Of a stretch of 53,874 nucleotides of DNA, positions 1 to 9,217 are shown piece after piece (position 1 is the first letter of the stretch; every line of letters begins with the position of its first letter). A program made the position numbers and the translations under genes. Source of the DNA: Akkermansia sp. (GTDB lineage: Bacteria > Verrucomicrobiota > Verrucomicrobiia > Verrucomicrobiales > Akkermansiaceae); NCBI GenBank assembly GCA_030525455.1, contig JAUNER010000017.1:1-53874 (forward strand). The letters are read 5' to 3'. Under the pieces are notes generated by a model. The model worked only from the letters and a program-made list of their open reading frames with translations, was not told the origin of the DNA and did no database searches.

Positions 1-66
1 CTCCATTATGCGTTTTATTATGGCTACGTCGCTGAAATTGTTATAATATGAAAGAAAAGTCTGTTT

Positions 67-219
67 ATGTTAGAAGACCTGATTGCATTTTTTACCTGGG
101 TGGGAGATAAGTTCATTGAAATTAAGATACACGGATTCAAAAAGACACTTATCTCATACATTGTAACAGCGTTGATAATCCTCATTGTTTTAGGAATTTA
201 CCTGATTTTTGGAAGTTAG
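67..219 (+). CDS. Small single-pass membrane protein, hypothetical
   Basis: A 50-residue reading frame runs from ATG at 67 to TAG at 217-219. The first ~25 residues are mixed and slightly amphipathic (MLEDLIAFFTWVGDKFIEIK), and residues ~29-48 form one hydrophobic helix (LISYIVTALIILIVLGIYLI). An AAAG-type weak ribosome-binding stretch lies about 7 nt upstream. The composition looks like a genuine one-helix membrane peptide rather than noise. No family is recognised. A competing 20-codon frame starts at 48 but has no coherent features. It sits alone ahead of the regulator gene. Confidence 0.45.
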   Translation: MLEDLIAFFTWVGDKFIEIKIHGFKKTLISYIVTALIILIVLGIYLIFGS

Positions 220-289
220 TTTTTTGTATGCCAGCCTGTGCCCGGCTTTCTAATCTCATTGTTGCCAATTTGCCTCAAAAGAGATCTCT

Positions 290-314
290 AGCTTAGGCGA
301 TGAAGTCCTAAGCT
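290..314. repeat. Inverted repeat upstream of the Lrp/AsnC regulator
   Basis: AGCTTAGG (290-297) and CCTAAGCT (307-314) are perfect 8-bp inverted arms around a 9-nt loop. There is no T-run after it, so it is not a classic terminator. Its position about 70 nt before the regulator start would suit an operator for an autoregulated Lrp-type protein, or an RNA hairpin in the leader. Function is inferred only. Confidence 0.4.
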
Positions 315-385
315 TCGATAGAAGAGGAAGATTACCAAAAGGCAGACACACAGAGCCCTTGACAAAATAGGGGTGTAAAAGTTTC

Positions 386-886
386 ATGTTTGGCGTACTT
401 ATGTCTTCTGCATCATTATTACAATTACTGGCGACTCATGCGAATTTGAGCGATGGCGAATTGGCCGAACGATTAAACATGACAGAAGACGCGGTGCGAG
501 CCCAACGCGAACAGTGGGAAAAAGAGGGATTGATTCTTGGTTATCAAGCGATTATCAATGAAGAATACGAGCATGACCAGAAGGTGGCCGCTTTTATTGA
601 GGTAAAAATGACACCGGAAAGAGATGGGGGATTTGACCGCTTGGCTATGAGAATTTCTCGATTTGATGAGGTGTCTTCGTGTTATTTGGCCAGCGGCGGT
701 TTTGACCTGCTGATATTGGTAGAGGGCAAGAGCATGAGAGACATCGCTAAGTTTGTGGCAGAGAAGCTGTCTACACTGGAAGGGGTGCTTTCTACATCTA
801 CGCATTTCCATTTGAGAACGTACAAGAAAAACGGATTTGTGTTTGAAGCTCCGGTACAGAATGAACGATTGGCTGTAACTCCGTAA
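386..886 (+). CDS. alaR: Lrp/AsnC-family transcriptional regulator (AlaR-like)
   Basis: This 166-residue protein has an N-terminal winged helix-turn-helix (residues ~10-55, with LSDGELAERLNMTEDAVRAQ as the DNA-binding part) and a C-terminal RAM/AsnC-type ligand and oligomerisation domain (~65-150). Length and layout fit Lrp-family regulators, which respond to amino acids as dimers or octamers. It lies 26 bp upstream of an AlaT-like aminotransferase on the same strand, the same pairing as AlaR-AlaT (YugG-YugH) of Bacillus subtilis. It probably controls that gene and itself. ATG at 386 is used; ATG at 401 (MSSASLL) is an alternative. The exact effector cannot be read from sequence; alanine is inferred from the neighbour. 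Confidence 0.8.
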   Translation: MFGVLMSSASLLQLLATHANLSDGELAERLNMTEDAVRAQREQWEKEGLILGYQAIINEEYEHDQKVAAFIEVKMTPERDGGFDRLAMRISRFDEVSSCYLASGGFDLLILVEGKSMRDIAKFVAEKLSTLEGVLSTSTHFHLRTYKKNGFVFEAPVQNERLAVTP

Positions 887-912
887 TTTGAGAGAGAAAG
901 GAGTAATACACA

Positions 913-2085
913 ATGAATTGGGAAGATAAGATAGCTTCGCAAATCACGGCTATTCCACGTTCGGGGATACGTGAATTTTTCGATTTAGTTGTAGGCAGAA
1001 CGGATATTATCTCTCTAGGGGTAGGTGAGCCTGACTTTGTGACGCCATGGAACATTCGCGAGGCGGCTATTTATTCCTTAGAAAAAGGGCATACTTCCTA
1101 TACTTCTAATTATGGACTAGAGTCACTGAGACGCTCTATTGTGAAGTATGTGAAGGGGTTTTTCGGGGTAGAGTATAGCCCGAAAAATGAAGTGCTGGTT
1201 ACCGTAGGTGTGAGTGAGGCCATTGATTTAGCTCTGAGAGCCATTTTGAATCCCGGTGATGAGGTGCTGTATCATGAGCCTTGCTATGTTTCATACGCAC
1301 CGAGTGTGGCGATGGCACATGGTATAGCTACGGCTGTGCCAACGAGCAAGGATGATTTATTTGCCCTGAATCCGGCAGTGCTGGAAGCGGCCATCACCCC
1401 ACGCACCAAAGTGCTGATGCTCAACTTCCCCACAAATCCAACCGGAGCAGTAGCACCGGTAGAGACACTAGAGGAAATAGCCCGTATATGCATTAAGCAT
1501 GACCTTATTGTACTGACAGACGAGATATACAGCGAACTTCGTTATGATGGTCAGCCTCATGTATCTATAGCATCTCTGCCAGGGATGAAAGAACGCACAC
1601 TCTTGTTACACGGTTTCTCTAAAGCATTTGCTATGACGGGGTTCCGGCTAGGGTATGCATGCGGACCGGAACCTTTGATTTCTGCAATGATGAAAATCCA
1701 CCAGTATGCCATGCTGTGTGCCCCGATTACATCACAGGAAGCGGCTATTGAAGCTCTTAAAAATGGCACAACTGCCATGCTACAAATGAGAGAAAGCTAC
1801 CGGCAGCGACGTGATTATCTGGTGAAGCGGCTCAATGAAATTGGTATACCATGCCATTTGCCCGGTGGTGCATTTTATGTTTTCCCGGATATTTCTAAAT
1901 TTGGGCTAAGTAGTAAGGAATTTGCTACACGACTGCTTATGGAAGAACAAGTAGCCGCTGTACCCGGTACGGCATTTGGTGAAAGTGGCGAAGGTTTCCT
2001 GCGTTGTTGTTATGCAACAGCATTTGACAGAATTAAGGAAGCTTGCAATCGCATGGAGCGATTTGTGAATAAATTGCAAAAATAG
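913..2085 (+). CDS. alaT: PLP-dependent class I/II aminotransferase, AlaT-like
   Basis: A 390-residue fold-type I aminotransferase. SLGVGEPDF (34-42) opens the substrate region, NPTG (175-178) contacts the cofactor, DEIY (203-206) holds the Asp that pairs with the pyridine nitrogen, and SKAFAMTGFRLGY (236-248) contains the PLP-binding Lys237 and the tail Arg that helps hold cofactor and substrate. The sequence is close to what I recall of Bacillus AlaT/YugH, the alanine transaminase partner of AlaR. The likely reaction is transfer of an amino group between alanine and 2-oxoglutarate, but relatives act on aspartate, aromatic amino acids or N-acetyl-diaminopimelate, so specificity is uncertain. 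A GAGAAAGGAG ribosome-binding site precedes the ATG. It forms an operon with the regulator. Confidence 0.85.
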   Translation: MNWEDKIASQITAIPRSGIREFFDLVVGRTDIISLGVGEPDFVTPWNIREAAIYSLEKGHTSYTSNYGLESLRRSIVKYVKGFFGVEYSPKNEVLVTVGVSEAIDLALRAILNPGDEVLYHEPCYVSYAPSVAMAHGIATAVPTSKDDLFALNPAVLEAAITPRTKVLMLNFPTNPTGAVAPVETLEEIARICIKHDLIVLTDEIYSELRYDGQPHVSIASLPGMKERTLLLHGFSKAFAMTGFRLGYACGPEPLISAMMKIHQYAMLCAPITSQEAAIEALKNGTTAMLQMRESYRQRRDYLVKRLNEIGIPCHLPGGAFYVFPDISKFGLSSKEFATRLLMEEQVAAVPGTAFGESGEGFLRCCYATAFDRIKEACNRMERFVNKLQK

Positions 2086-2106
2086 TTCGATATTTCCCAT
2101 TTCCCC

Positions 2107-2886
2107 ATGAACGCAACAACCGAGGCACAAGCAACAAAGGCGTATTTAGTGCCATTTGTGGTGTTTATGGGGTTTTTGCTATTATTGCAATTTGGTGGTC
2201 CTCTCATCGAATGGAATCATCCGGCGGCTGACTGGTGGCAGAGAGCCCCGGAGCAGTTGATTTACCCTATACAGTCACTTGTGTGTTTTACACTCGTGCT
2301 ATGGTGGCGTAAAAACATACATTGGGAATGGAAGTTAAAACCCTGCCTTATAGGGATGATTTTTGGGATAGCGGGGATTTCCTGTTGGTTAGCCCCCACT
2401 TTTATCGCTGATAGTTTGCCAAATGGCGTAGCTGCGTGGGCCGGAAATCCGGAATGGCCTTGGTATAAGTACCTTTTGGGCTTAGACTCGAGGATAGAGG
2501 GTTTTAACCCGGCAGAAGTCTTTGGCGACAGTGGTGCTATGTATTATAGTGCTTTGGTCATGCGGTTTTTTAGAGCCGTAGTGGTGGTGGCATTGGTAGA
2601 AGAGCTCTTTTGGCGAGGCTGGCTCATGCGCTTGCTTGTAAACTCGGACTATATGTGGAAAGTTCCCTTTGGTACGCATTCATGGCGAGCCTATTGGGTT
2701 ACAACACTTTGTTTTATGGCGGTACATCAGCCTGTGGATTATTTAGGTGCATTTGTGTATGGTAGTTTGGCTTATCTTTTGACAGTAAAGACAAAGAACC
2801 TGGGGGCAGTCATCGTAATGCATGCCGTAGCCAACTTAGTACTTGGCATCGTAGCCGTATCATTCGGAAAATATGGACTCTGGTAA
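2107..2886 (+). CDS. CPBP-family intramembrane metalloprotease (CAAX protease-related)
   Basis: A 259-residue polytopic membrane protein with about six hydrophobic segments. It carries the three motifs of the CPBP/Abi family: EELFWR (EExxxR, residues 165-170), a His in FMAVHQP (H207), and HAVAN (HxxxN, 239-243). These residues form the metal site of intramembrane glutamic/metallo proteases such as Rce1. The aromatic-rich N-terminal half and the MHAVANLVLGI ending resemble the CAAX-protease-related proteins found beside exosortase/PEP-CTERM systems, but no exosortase is visible here. It starts 21 bp after alaT and its end overlaps the next gene, so all three probably share a transcript. The substrate is unknown. 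Confidence 0.8.
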   Translation: MNATTEAQATKAYLVPFVVFMGFLLLLQFGGPLIEWNHPAADWWQRAPEQLIYPIQSLVCFTLVLWWRKNIHWEWKLKPCLIGMIFGIAGISCWLAPTFIADSLPNGVAAWAGNPEWPWYKYLLGLDSRIEGFNPAEVFGDSGAMYYSALVMRFFRAVVVVALVEELFWRGWLMRLLVNSDYMWKVPFGTHSWRAYWVTTLCFMAVHQPVDYLGAFVYGSLAYLLTVKTKNLGAVIVMHAVANLVLGIVAVSFGKYGLW

Positions 2887-3553
2887 AAATATGACGATAG
2901 AAGAAGCCATCAAAATACTCTGGGCGTATCATCACGTGAATCATGAATTATCCCCGGCAGATTTGATTTTCGTGTTAGGGAGTAATGATGTGCGAGTAGG
3001 GGAATATGCCGCCACTCTCTATACTCAAGGATTAGCCCCAAGGGTGATATTTTCCGGGGGAGTAGGACGATTCACCAACGGCTGGGCTATAACAGAAGCA
3101 GAGCTTTTTGCCCAAGCTGCTGAAAATGCCGGAGTACCGAAGTCTAGCATTCTCATAGAAAATAAATCTACAAACACGGGCGAAAATGTGAAATTCTCTC
3201 GTCGGGTTATTAGCGAAGCCGGACTCCCCGAACCACAGAAAATTATAGCTTTACAGAAACCTTACATGGAACGCCGCACGCTGGCCACCCTAGAAGCCCA
3301 ATGGCCGGGAGTTGAAGTCATGGTAAGTTCTCCCCCTTTAAGCTTTGATGACTATATCACAAATGAACTCCCCAGAGATTTGGTTATCAATGCCATGGTG
3401 GGGGACTTTCATCGCATCATAGAATATCCTAAACAAGGGTTCTCATCCGAGCAACCTGTGCCCCCCGAAGCCCTTGAGGCATTCCAAGTGCTGGTAGAAG
3501 CCGGGTATAATTCACAGCTTATTAAAGGCGTTTCTTTGCCATGGGAAGTGTAA
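2873..3553 (+). CDS. YdcF/SanA-family (DUF218) protein
   Basis: A 226-residue soluble protein with the YdcF-type core: a first strand ending in VLGSNDVRV, the IFSGGVGR loop, a conserved acidic motif in TEAELFAQAAENAGVP, and the NTGENVKFSRRV segment (STNTGEN), where family members bind a nucleotide or similar ligand. YdcF of E. coli binds S-adenosylmethionine; SanA and ElyC act in envelope integrity, but those have a membrane anchor that is absent here. The ATG at 2873 overlaps the protease gene by 14 nt; ATG at 2891 (MTIEEAIKIL) is an alternative that would leave a 4-nt gap. Specific function unknown. Confidence 0.8.
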   Translation: MDSGKNMTIEEAIKILWAYHHVNHELSPADLIFVLGSNDVRVGEYAATLYTQGLAPRVIFSGGVGRFTNGWAITEAELFAQAAENAGVPKSSILIENKSTNTGENVKFSRRVISEAGLPEPQKIIALQKPYMERRTLATLEAQWPGVEVMVSSPPLSFDDYITNELPRDLVINAMVGDFHRIIEYPKQGFSSEQPVPPEALEAFQVLVEAGYNSQLIKGVSLPWEV

Positions 3554-3649
3554 TACTTCATACCAAGACACGCTTTTTCCTTTAATTATCACATATTAGA
3601 GGGTAAGAATACGCACTTTACACGCCAAACCAATAGAAAAACAAAAATT

Positions 3650-5227
3650 ATGGCAGATAGAACCAATACAGATCCCGCAAGAATGGAGAAAATCGTCAGT
3701 TTATGCAAAAGACGAGGTTTCATTTTCCAAGCAGCTGAAATTTACGGTGGTCTGAATGGTTGTTGGGACTACGGTCCCTTAGGTGCAGAACTTAAAAGAA
3801 ACCTAAAAGAGTACTGGTGGCGTAAAAACGTCCAGGAACGCGACGACGTAGTCGGTATGGACGGTGCTATTCTTACCCACAACTCTGTGCTTGTTGCTTC
3901 CGGTCACGTTGGTGGTTTCAATGACCCCATGTGTGACTGTTTGCTAACAAAGGAAAGACTTCGTGCTGACCAAGTTCCGGCTCAGAGTGGGAGCGGCTTT
4001 TTCTACACAGGTGCATCAAAGAAAGATGGCTCATGGAGCATTGATAAAGAATACTCCGTGCTTGTAGAAAATGAAAAAATGGCCGACAAAGCACGCAAGA
4101 CAGCCGCTCAGTACTATGCTCAGTTGTGCGGTGCAAGCGTTTCTCACAAAGAAATTGAACTCAAAGGTGAACGCATGGAAGCAATCGTAGATTCTACCAT
4201 GTACAACCCAGCTAACGGCTCACTACTCACAGAGGCAAGAGAATTTAACCTCATGTTCCGTACAACCATCGGTGCCACCTCTGATGAAAATGACCCGAAC
4301 GCCGTTGGTTGGCTCAGACCGGAAACGGCTCAGTCCATTTTCTGCCAGTACAAGAACATCCTCGATAGCTCTCGTGTGAAAGTTCCTTTTGGTATCGCAC
4401 AGATTGGTAAGTCATTCCGCAACGAAATCAACCCTCGTAATTTTACTTTCCGTTCTCGTGAATTTGAACAGATGGAAATCGAATACTTCTGCAAACCGGA
4501 AGATGGTTTAAGATTGGTTGATGAATGGCTAGAACACCGCTTATCTTTCTACGATGAAGTTGGCGTGCCTCGCGAACACATCCACATTCTCGATGTCCCT
4601 GAAGATGAACGTGCTTTCTATTCTAAGAAAACATACGACTTGGAATACGAATTCCCATTTGGTATTCAGGAGCTTGAAGGTATTGCTTATCGTACGGACT
4701 ACGACCTTACTTGCCACCAAAATGGTTCCGGGCGTCCGCTCGAATACTTCGACGAAGAAACTCGCGAAAAATTCATTCCTCACGTCGTAGAACCCTCTGC
4801 CGGGTGTGATAGAACTGTACTCGCTATCATTTGTGAAGCATTTGATGAAGAAGAACTTGTCGATGAAAAGGGTAAGAAAGACGTGCGTACTGTGATGCAT
4901 TTTGCTCCACGCATTGCTCCGGTAAAGGCCGCTATCTTCCCCTTACTTAAAAAGAACGAGGAACAAGTTCGCATCGCTCATGAAATCGAAAAGACACTTC
5001 GTCCGTGGATGAATGTCTTTTACGATGAAGCCGGTGCCGTAGGGCGTCGTTATCGTCGCCAAGACGAAATCGGTACACCATTCTGCATTACCGTAGACTT
5101 TGAAACACTTGGTGAAAACGATGCCTCTCTGAAAGACACTGTGACCATTCGTCATCGTGACTCAATGGAGCAGGAACGCGTAGCGATTAAAGATTTGCCC
5201 TCATGGCTAATCTCTCGCATTCACTAA
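3650..5227 (+). CDS. glyS: Glycine--tRNA ligase (single-chain alpha2 type)
   Basis: A 525-residue class II aminoacyl-tRNA synthetase that charges tRNA-Gly. It begins with the GlyRS signature MEKIVSLCKRRGFIFQAAEI and the YGPLGAELK substrate segment, has class II motif 2 around residues 257-275 (RNEINPRNFTFRSREFEQ), a motif 3 region EPSAGCDRTVLAII near residue 385, and a C-terminal HGTP anticodon-binding domain from ~410. A short Cys-containing insertion (CDCLLTKERLRADQ) follows the first motif, as in other bacterial alpha2 enzymes. The length matches this dimeric class rather than the split alpha/beta type. It has its own terminator 37 bp downstream. Codon use is typical of a highly expressed gene. 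Confidence 0.96.
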   Translation: MADRTNTDPARMEKIVSLCKRRGFIFQAAEIYGGLNGCWDYGPLGAELKRNLKEYWWRKNVQERDDVVGMDGAILTHNSVLVASGHVGGFNDPMCDCLLTKERLRADQVPAQSGSGFFYTGASKKDGSWSIDKEYSVLVENEKMADKARKTAAQYYAQLCGASVSHKEIELKGERMEAIVDSTMYNPANGSLLTEAREFNLMFRTTIGATSDENDPNAVGWLRPETAQSIFCQYKNILDSSRVKVPFGIAQIGKSFRNEINPRNFTFRSREFEQMEIEYFCKPEDGLRLVDEWLEHRLSFYDEVGVPREHIHILDVPEDERAFYSKKTYDLEYEFPFGIQELEGIAYRTDYDLTCHQNGSGRPLEYFDEETREKFIPHVVEPSAGCDRTVLAIICEAFDEEELVDEKGKKDVRTVMHFAPRIAPVKAAIFPLLKKNEEQVRIAHEIEKTLRPWMNVFYDEAGAVGRRYRRQDEIGTPFCITVDFETLGENDASLKDTVTIRHRDSMEQERVAIKDLPSWLISRIH

Positions 5228-5263
5228 GATGCAATAATTTTACCTCTATTACTCTCTCAACAC

Positions 5264-5303
5264 AAAATCCCTTCCACCATTTTCGTGTGGAAGGGATTTT
5301 TTT
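5264..5303 (+). terminator. Rho-independent terminator after glyS
   Basis: AAATCCCTTCCAC (5265-5277) pairs perfectly with GTGGAAGGGATTT (5287-5299) around a 9-nt loop, and the second arm runs straight into a T-tract. The 13-bp stem lies 37 bp after the glyS stop. Confidence 0.9.
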
Positions 5304-5510
5304 ACTCATTAATCCAAAAAAATAAGCTATTCCAATTCGTTTTTATTACAAGAGAGGATTCTTTGTTGTCATGCCTTGTTTTTCAAACCAATTCAAATCA
5401 ATCTTTAATAACGTATGAGATTTTAAATTCCCCTCAGAATGTATTAAAAGAATGTTCTCATCACGAAAATTCTTCATGTCTATAAACAAAGGCAACTCAA
5501 GTGTTAATTT

Positions 5511-5852
5511 TTACAAAAGAAATAAATGCATATATAAGTATATATATAATATGTGAAATGGCAGTATAATAGCACATTCTCGTTTATTCTTTTGGCTACC
5601 TAATATAATACCAGGTATAAATAATAAAATAACCATAAATAATCCAAGCATTATAGCGGGAATGACTTTTAATTCGCCCCATATAGAAACTGTTGTATAA
5701 ATTAAAATTCCAATTATCCAAATTGAGTATAAATAATATCTGTGTATCTCTCTCTTTTTTAAAAATCCTATCACTAAGGAAAAGAATAAAAATATTAATT
5801 CTGTATAAATAAAATCTATTCCCGAATAAGGATAAACAAAAAGTAAGTTCAT
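5511..5852 (-). CDS. Hypothetical polytopic membrane protein (AT-rich)
   Basis: A 113-residue, very hydrophobic frame with about four transmembrane segments (from residues ~15, 42, 64 and 90) separated by short basic loops such as FLKKREIHRYY and GSQKNKREC. Loop charges alternate as expected for a real membrane protein. No family is recognised. The stretch from ~5310 to ~6000 is clearly more AT-rich than its surroundings, with long A/T runs, which suggests horizontal arrival or relaxed selection. No good ribosome-binding site precedes the ATG. The flanks (5304-5510 and 5853-6033) hold no supportable gene. Confidence 0.45.
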   Translation of the reverse strand: MNLLFVYPYSGIDFIYTELIFLFFSLVIGFLKKREIHRYYLYSIWIIGILIYTTVSIWGELKVIPAIMLGLFMVILLFIPGIILGSQKNKRECAIILPFHILYIYLYMHLFLL

Positions 5853-6033
5853 TATATATTTTTTTAAGTGGAATGTACTATTATATCATATATTTTATAT
5901 TACAATGAGTTACTTTTCCCAATCTTTTTAATAAAAATTGAGATAAACATGCGTCTGTTTCAAATTTCTGGGTGAGTAAGATAATTCTTTAGGGTAGTTT
6001 TAGAGCGCTCAGGAAATAAAAACAGAAAGAAAA

Positions 6034-6552
6034 TTATTGCTCCAAGCTAGATTTTGGCAATGGAACATTGCTGGGAACGCCCGCCGGAGGTAGGGTGGGG
6101 GTTGTAGGTAATGCCCCGTCCGGAGTTGAAATCGGGAGAGGTAAACCAAAGGCGTCTACCGGATAAGCAGGCATGCTTTCCATAGGATTAACAATGTCGG
6201 AAACATTAACATAGCCCGTTGTGCCATCAGCAAACTCCACACAAGCAAACAATTCACCACAAGAAATTACCTTTGCCCCGGATCCTGCATCTACTAAACG
6301 GCTAGTAGAAGAATAGCTTTGCTCAGGATTCTGGTCAAATGCCATCAGTTTAGCATTGCGGAAAGTAATCTGCTCACCTGGTTTGAACGCGGCGGCTTCG
6401 GCAGCTTTTTTGGCTGCAAGTTTCTTTGAAGTAATACCTACGGGATCAAGAGCAGAGCTTTCTCTATCCCAAGAATTGACGTGTTTATTTGGGCCGCAAG
6501 ACACAAGAACGGTCAGGAGCACCCCTGTTGTGATAAGTGATTTAATCATCAT
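6034..6552 (-). CDS. Putative lipoprotein with SH3-like segment and Pro-rich tail
   Basis: The reading frame is open from 6732, but the sensible start is ATG 6552 (or 6549): it gives MMIKSLITTGVLLTVLVSC, a short lipoprotein signal with lipobox LVSC, cleaved before Cys19. The mature part has an Ala/Lys-rich stretch, then an SH3-like segment (AKVISCGELFACVEFADGTT followed by GYVNVSDI), then a Pro-rich tail (STPDGALPTTPTLPPAG). Starting upstream would overlap clpC and add an unrelated basic leader. It lies 37 bp after clpC on the same strand and may be read through from it. It probably sits in the envelope. No named family is recognised. Confidence 0.7.
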   Translation of the reverse strand: MMIKSLITTGVLLTVLVSCGPNKHVNSWDRESSALDPVGITSKKLAAKKAAEAAAFKPGEQITFRNAKLMAFDQNPEQSYSSTSRLVDAGSGAKVISCGELFACVEFADGTTGYVNVSDIVNPMESMPAYPVDAFGLPLPISTPDGALPTTPTLPPAGVPSNVPLPKSSLEQ

Positions 6553-6589
6553 AGTATTTTTAGAAGAAATAATGGTTGAAAAGATAAGC

Positions 6590-9205
6590 TTATTCTTTAT
6601 CTGTTTTGGGCTTACGAGGAGAACGTTTGCGACTAGGCTTTTTCTTTGGCTCTTCATCAAGCGTAAGCTTTTCACGATGAATAAAAGTAATGTTATCAGA
6701 CTCCGGTACGAGAACAGCCTCAATGTCATCACCCTGTTTTACATCACCGCGTAAGATAGCTTCTGCCAATGGGTCTTCGAGCGTACGCTCCAGAGCACGG
6801 CGCATAGGACGAGCACCATATTGAGGATTATAGCCCTGCTTGATAATAAGCCCAAGCACGTCTTTGCTGAGAGTGAGCGTGATTTGCTTTGACTGCAAGC
6901 GAGAAATCAACTTTGATGCTTCAAGCTCAACGATGCGTTCCAAATCATCTCGCTCCAACATACGGAATACAGAAATATCATCGAAACGATTGAGGAATTC
7001 CGGTCGGAAATGCTTGCGTGCTTCTTCCAGAATTTTCTCACGCATAGAAGCATAGTCCGCTTTTTCATCTGCCATTGCCCCGAAGCCCATCGTGCTTTGG
7101 CGTTTTACAGACGAAGCACCAACGTTTGAGGTAAGAATGATAATCGTATTTCTGAAATTCACCTTTCTACCCAAGGAATCCGTAAGGCTACCTTCTTCCA
7201 AGATTTGAAGAAGAAGGTTCATCACATCCGGATGAGCTTTTTCTACTTCATCGAAAAGGATAACCGAGTAGGGGCGACGACGAACAGCTTCCGTAAGTTG
7301 ACCTCCATCCTCGTGACCGACATAGCCCGGAGGTGAACCAATGAGACGAGAAGTGGTGTGTTTTTCCATATACTCGCTCATATCAATTTGAATCATGGCA
7401 TCTGCTGTGCCAAACATGATTTCTGCCAAATTACGAGCCAGATATGTTTTACCCACCCCGGTAGGACCTAAGAAAAGGAATGACCCGATAGGACGACGAG
7501 GGTCTTTGATATCTGCACGGCTACGCCGCAATGCACGAGCAATGATAGAAGCGGCTTCATCCTGACCGATGACTTTGCTCTTAAGTTCCGCTTCCATACG
7601 AAGAAGCTTTGAGGCCTCTTCTTCCTCCATACGAGAAAGAGGAATACCTGTCCACTTAGATAATACAACCATGACATCTTCGAGAGTCACCGGTGCATAA
7701 TTTGTTTCATAATTTTGTCGCCATTCCTCTAATGTTTGTTTTAGCTCTTCATTAGTTGCATTGATGGCATCTCGCAATTTAGCCGCATCCTCAAATTTCT
7801 GAGCCTTGACCACATCTTCCTTAGCGACAAGCATGCTGGCGATTTTTTCTTCCAATTCATTAATAGAAGCAGGGCGTGTCATTTGAGAAACACGCTTGCG
7901 AGCACCGGCTTCATCAAGAATGTCAATGGCTTTATCCGGCAGGAATCTACCAGTTAAATAACGATGAGACAACTGAGCCGCAGCTTCAATAGCTTCATCA
8001 GAATAATGAACCTTATGATGCTCTTCATATTTTGGTTGAAGCCCCTGCAAAATCTTAATCGTATCAGAAACACTTGGTTCTTTTACATGAACCTGTTGGA
8101 AACGACGTTCTAAGGCAGCATCTTTTTCGATATGTTTGCGATATTCATTCAGAGTCGTAGCACCAATAGCTTGTAACTCACCACGTGAAAGAGCCGGTTT
8201 AATAATGTTTGAGGCATCCATTGACCCCTCACCACCACCTGCACCAACGATTGTATGAAGTTCGTCGATAAAAAGAATGACATTGCCATCTTTACGAATT
8301 TCATCCATCACAGCCTTAATACGCTCTTCAAATTGGCCTCGGTATTTAGTGCCGGCAACCATAAGGGCTAAATCAAGATTAATAACACGCTTATGGCGAA
8401 GTAGTTCGGGTACATTGCCCTTAGCGATTTCCTGAGCAAGACCTTCGACAATGGCTGTTTTACCTACCCCGGCTTCACCCAAAAGGACAGGGTTATTTTT
8501 ATTTCTACGGCAAAGGATTTGAATCACCCGTTCAATTTCACCAGCTCTACCGATGACAGGGTCTAATTTCCCTTCTTTAGCCACATTCGTTAAATCTCTA
8601 CCAAAGGCTTGAAGAGCACTAGCCCTTCTGCGGCGAGGACGACGAGGCATAGGTCCGTGCATGGGTGATTCATCAGAATCAGATGAATCATCAAAATTGA
8701 TAGAATCATCCCCATCGTCCATATTATTCATTCCTTCAAATGGTGGAGTTTGCTCTACCACATCTCCCTTACGATTGAGGTTGTCAATAAGGACTTGGCG
8801 AGCACGTTCGAGAGTTACTTCAAAATGGCGAAGGATTTTGCCGGCTAAGCCTTCAGAATCACATACTAACCCTAAAAGAAGGTGTTCTGTGCCAATGTAT
8901 GAATGATTAAGCTTTTCCGCTTGTTGAGCGGCCATAGAAAGCATTTTTCGCACTCTGGGGGTATAAGGGATATTGCCATCTTCAGATGAGAATTCACCTT
9001 TTTTGATGTTTGAATTGAGGGTATGAATGAGGGTTTTGATATCGACATTCATTTCCTGAAGCATTTCAATGGCAATTCCTTGCCCCTGCTTTAGCAAACC
9101 GAGCAAAATGTGTTCTGTGCCGATAAAGTTGTGTTGTAATCTATCAGCTTCGCGACGAGCGAGAGCTAGCACTTGTTGTGCTCTGGGGGTAAATTTGTTG
9201 AGCAT
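6590..9205 (-). CDS. clpC: ATP-dependent Clp protease ATP-binding subunit ClpC
   Basis: An 871-residue Hsp100/AAA+ unfoldase. Two Clp-N repeats (residues ~1-145) are followed by an acidic linker rich in Asp/Ser (~157-182) and an Arg patch (PRRPRRRR), then AAA-1 with Walker A GEAGVGKT (243-250) and LFIDELH Walker B, a coiled M-domain containing a UVR-type motif ([20 protein letters not shown]), and AAA-2 with Walker A GPTGVGKT near residue 578. The UVR/M-domain marks ClpC rather than ClpA or ClpB. ClpC feeds substrates to ClpP and can recognise phospho-arginine marks made by McsB, whose gene ends 12 bp upstream. The Lys/Arg-rich C-terminus ([12 protein letters not shown]) is an addition. clpP is not in the window. 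Confidence 0.95.
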   Translation of the reverse strand: MLNKFTPRAQQVLALARREADRLQHNFIGTEHILLGLLKQGQGIAIEMLQEMNVDIKTLIHTLNSNIKKGEFSSEDGNIPYTPRVRKMLSMAAQQAEKLNHSYIGTEHLLLGLVCDSEGLAGKILRHFEVTLERARQVLIDNLNRKGDVVEQTPPFEGMNNMDDGDDSINFDDSSDSDESPMHGPMPRRPRRRRASALQAFGRDLTNVAKEGKLDPVIGRAGEIERVIQILCRRNKNNPVLLGEAGVGKTAIVEGLAQEIAKGNVPELLRHKRVINLDLALMVAGTKYRGQFEERIKAVMDEIRKDGNVILFIDELHTIVGAGGGEGSMDASNIIKPALSRGELQAIGATTLNEYRKHIEKDAALERRFQQVHVKEPSVSDTIKILQGLQPKYEEHHKVHYSDEAIEAAAQLSHRYLTGRFLPDKAIDILDEAGARKRVSQMTRPASINELEEKIASMLVAKEDVVKAQKFEDAAKLRDAINATNEELKQTLEEWRQNYETNYAPVTLEDVMVVLSKWTGIPLSRMEEEEASKLLRMEAELKSKVIGQDEAASIIARALRRSRADIKDPRRPIGSFLFLGPTGVGKTYLARNLAEIMFGTADAMIQIDMSEYMEKHTTSRLIGSPPGYVGHEDGGQLTEAVRRRPYSVILFDEVEKAHPDVMNLLLQILEEGSLTDSLGRKVNFRNTIIILTSNVGASSVKRQSTMGFGAMADEKADYASMREKILEEARKHFRPEFLNRFDDISVFRMLERDDLERIVELEASKLISRLQSKQITLTLSKDVLGLIIKQGYNPQYGARPMRRALERTLEDPLAEAILRGDVKQGDDIEAVLVPESDNITFIHREKLTLDEEPKKKPSRKRSPRKPKTDKE

Positions 9206-9217
9206 AATGTAAAGTTT

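Noticed and set aside
359..387. TTGACA at 359-364 as -35 of the regulator gene
   Set aside because: The -10 at normal spacing would be TTTCAT, overlapping the start codon; no usable promoter geometry unless translation begins at 401.
4541..4900. 119-residue antisense frame inside glyS
   Set aside because: Shadow of a highly codon-biased gene on the opposite strand; no independent evidence.
5285..5485. 66-residue open frame downstream of glyS
   Set aside because: Starts inside the terminator stem, has no domain or start signal, and lies in AT-rich sequence where chance frames are common.
6553..6732. Longer N-terminus of the lipoprotein (start at 6732)
   Set aside because: It would overlap the 3' end of clpC by 143 nt and bury the lipoprotein signal; the internal ATG gives a textbook lipobox.
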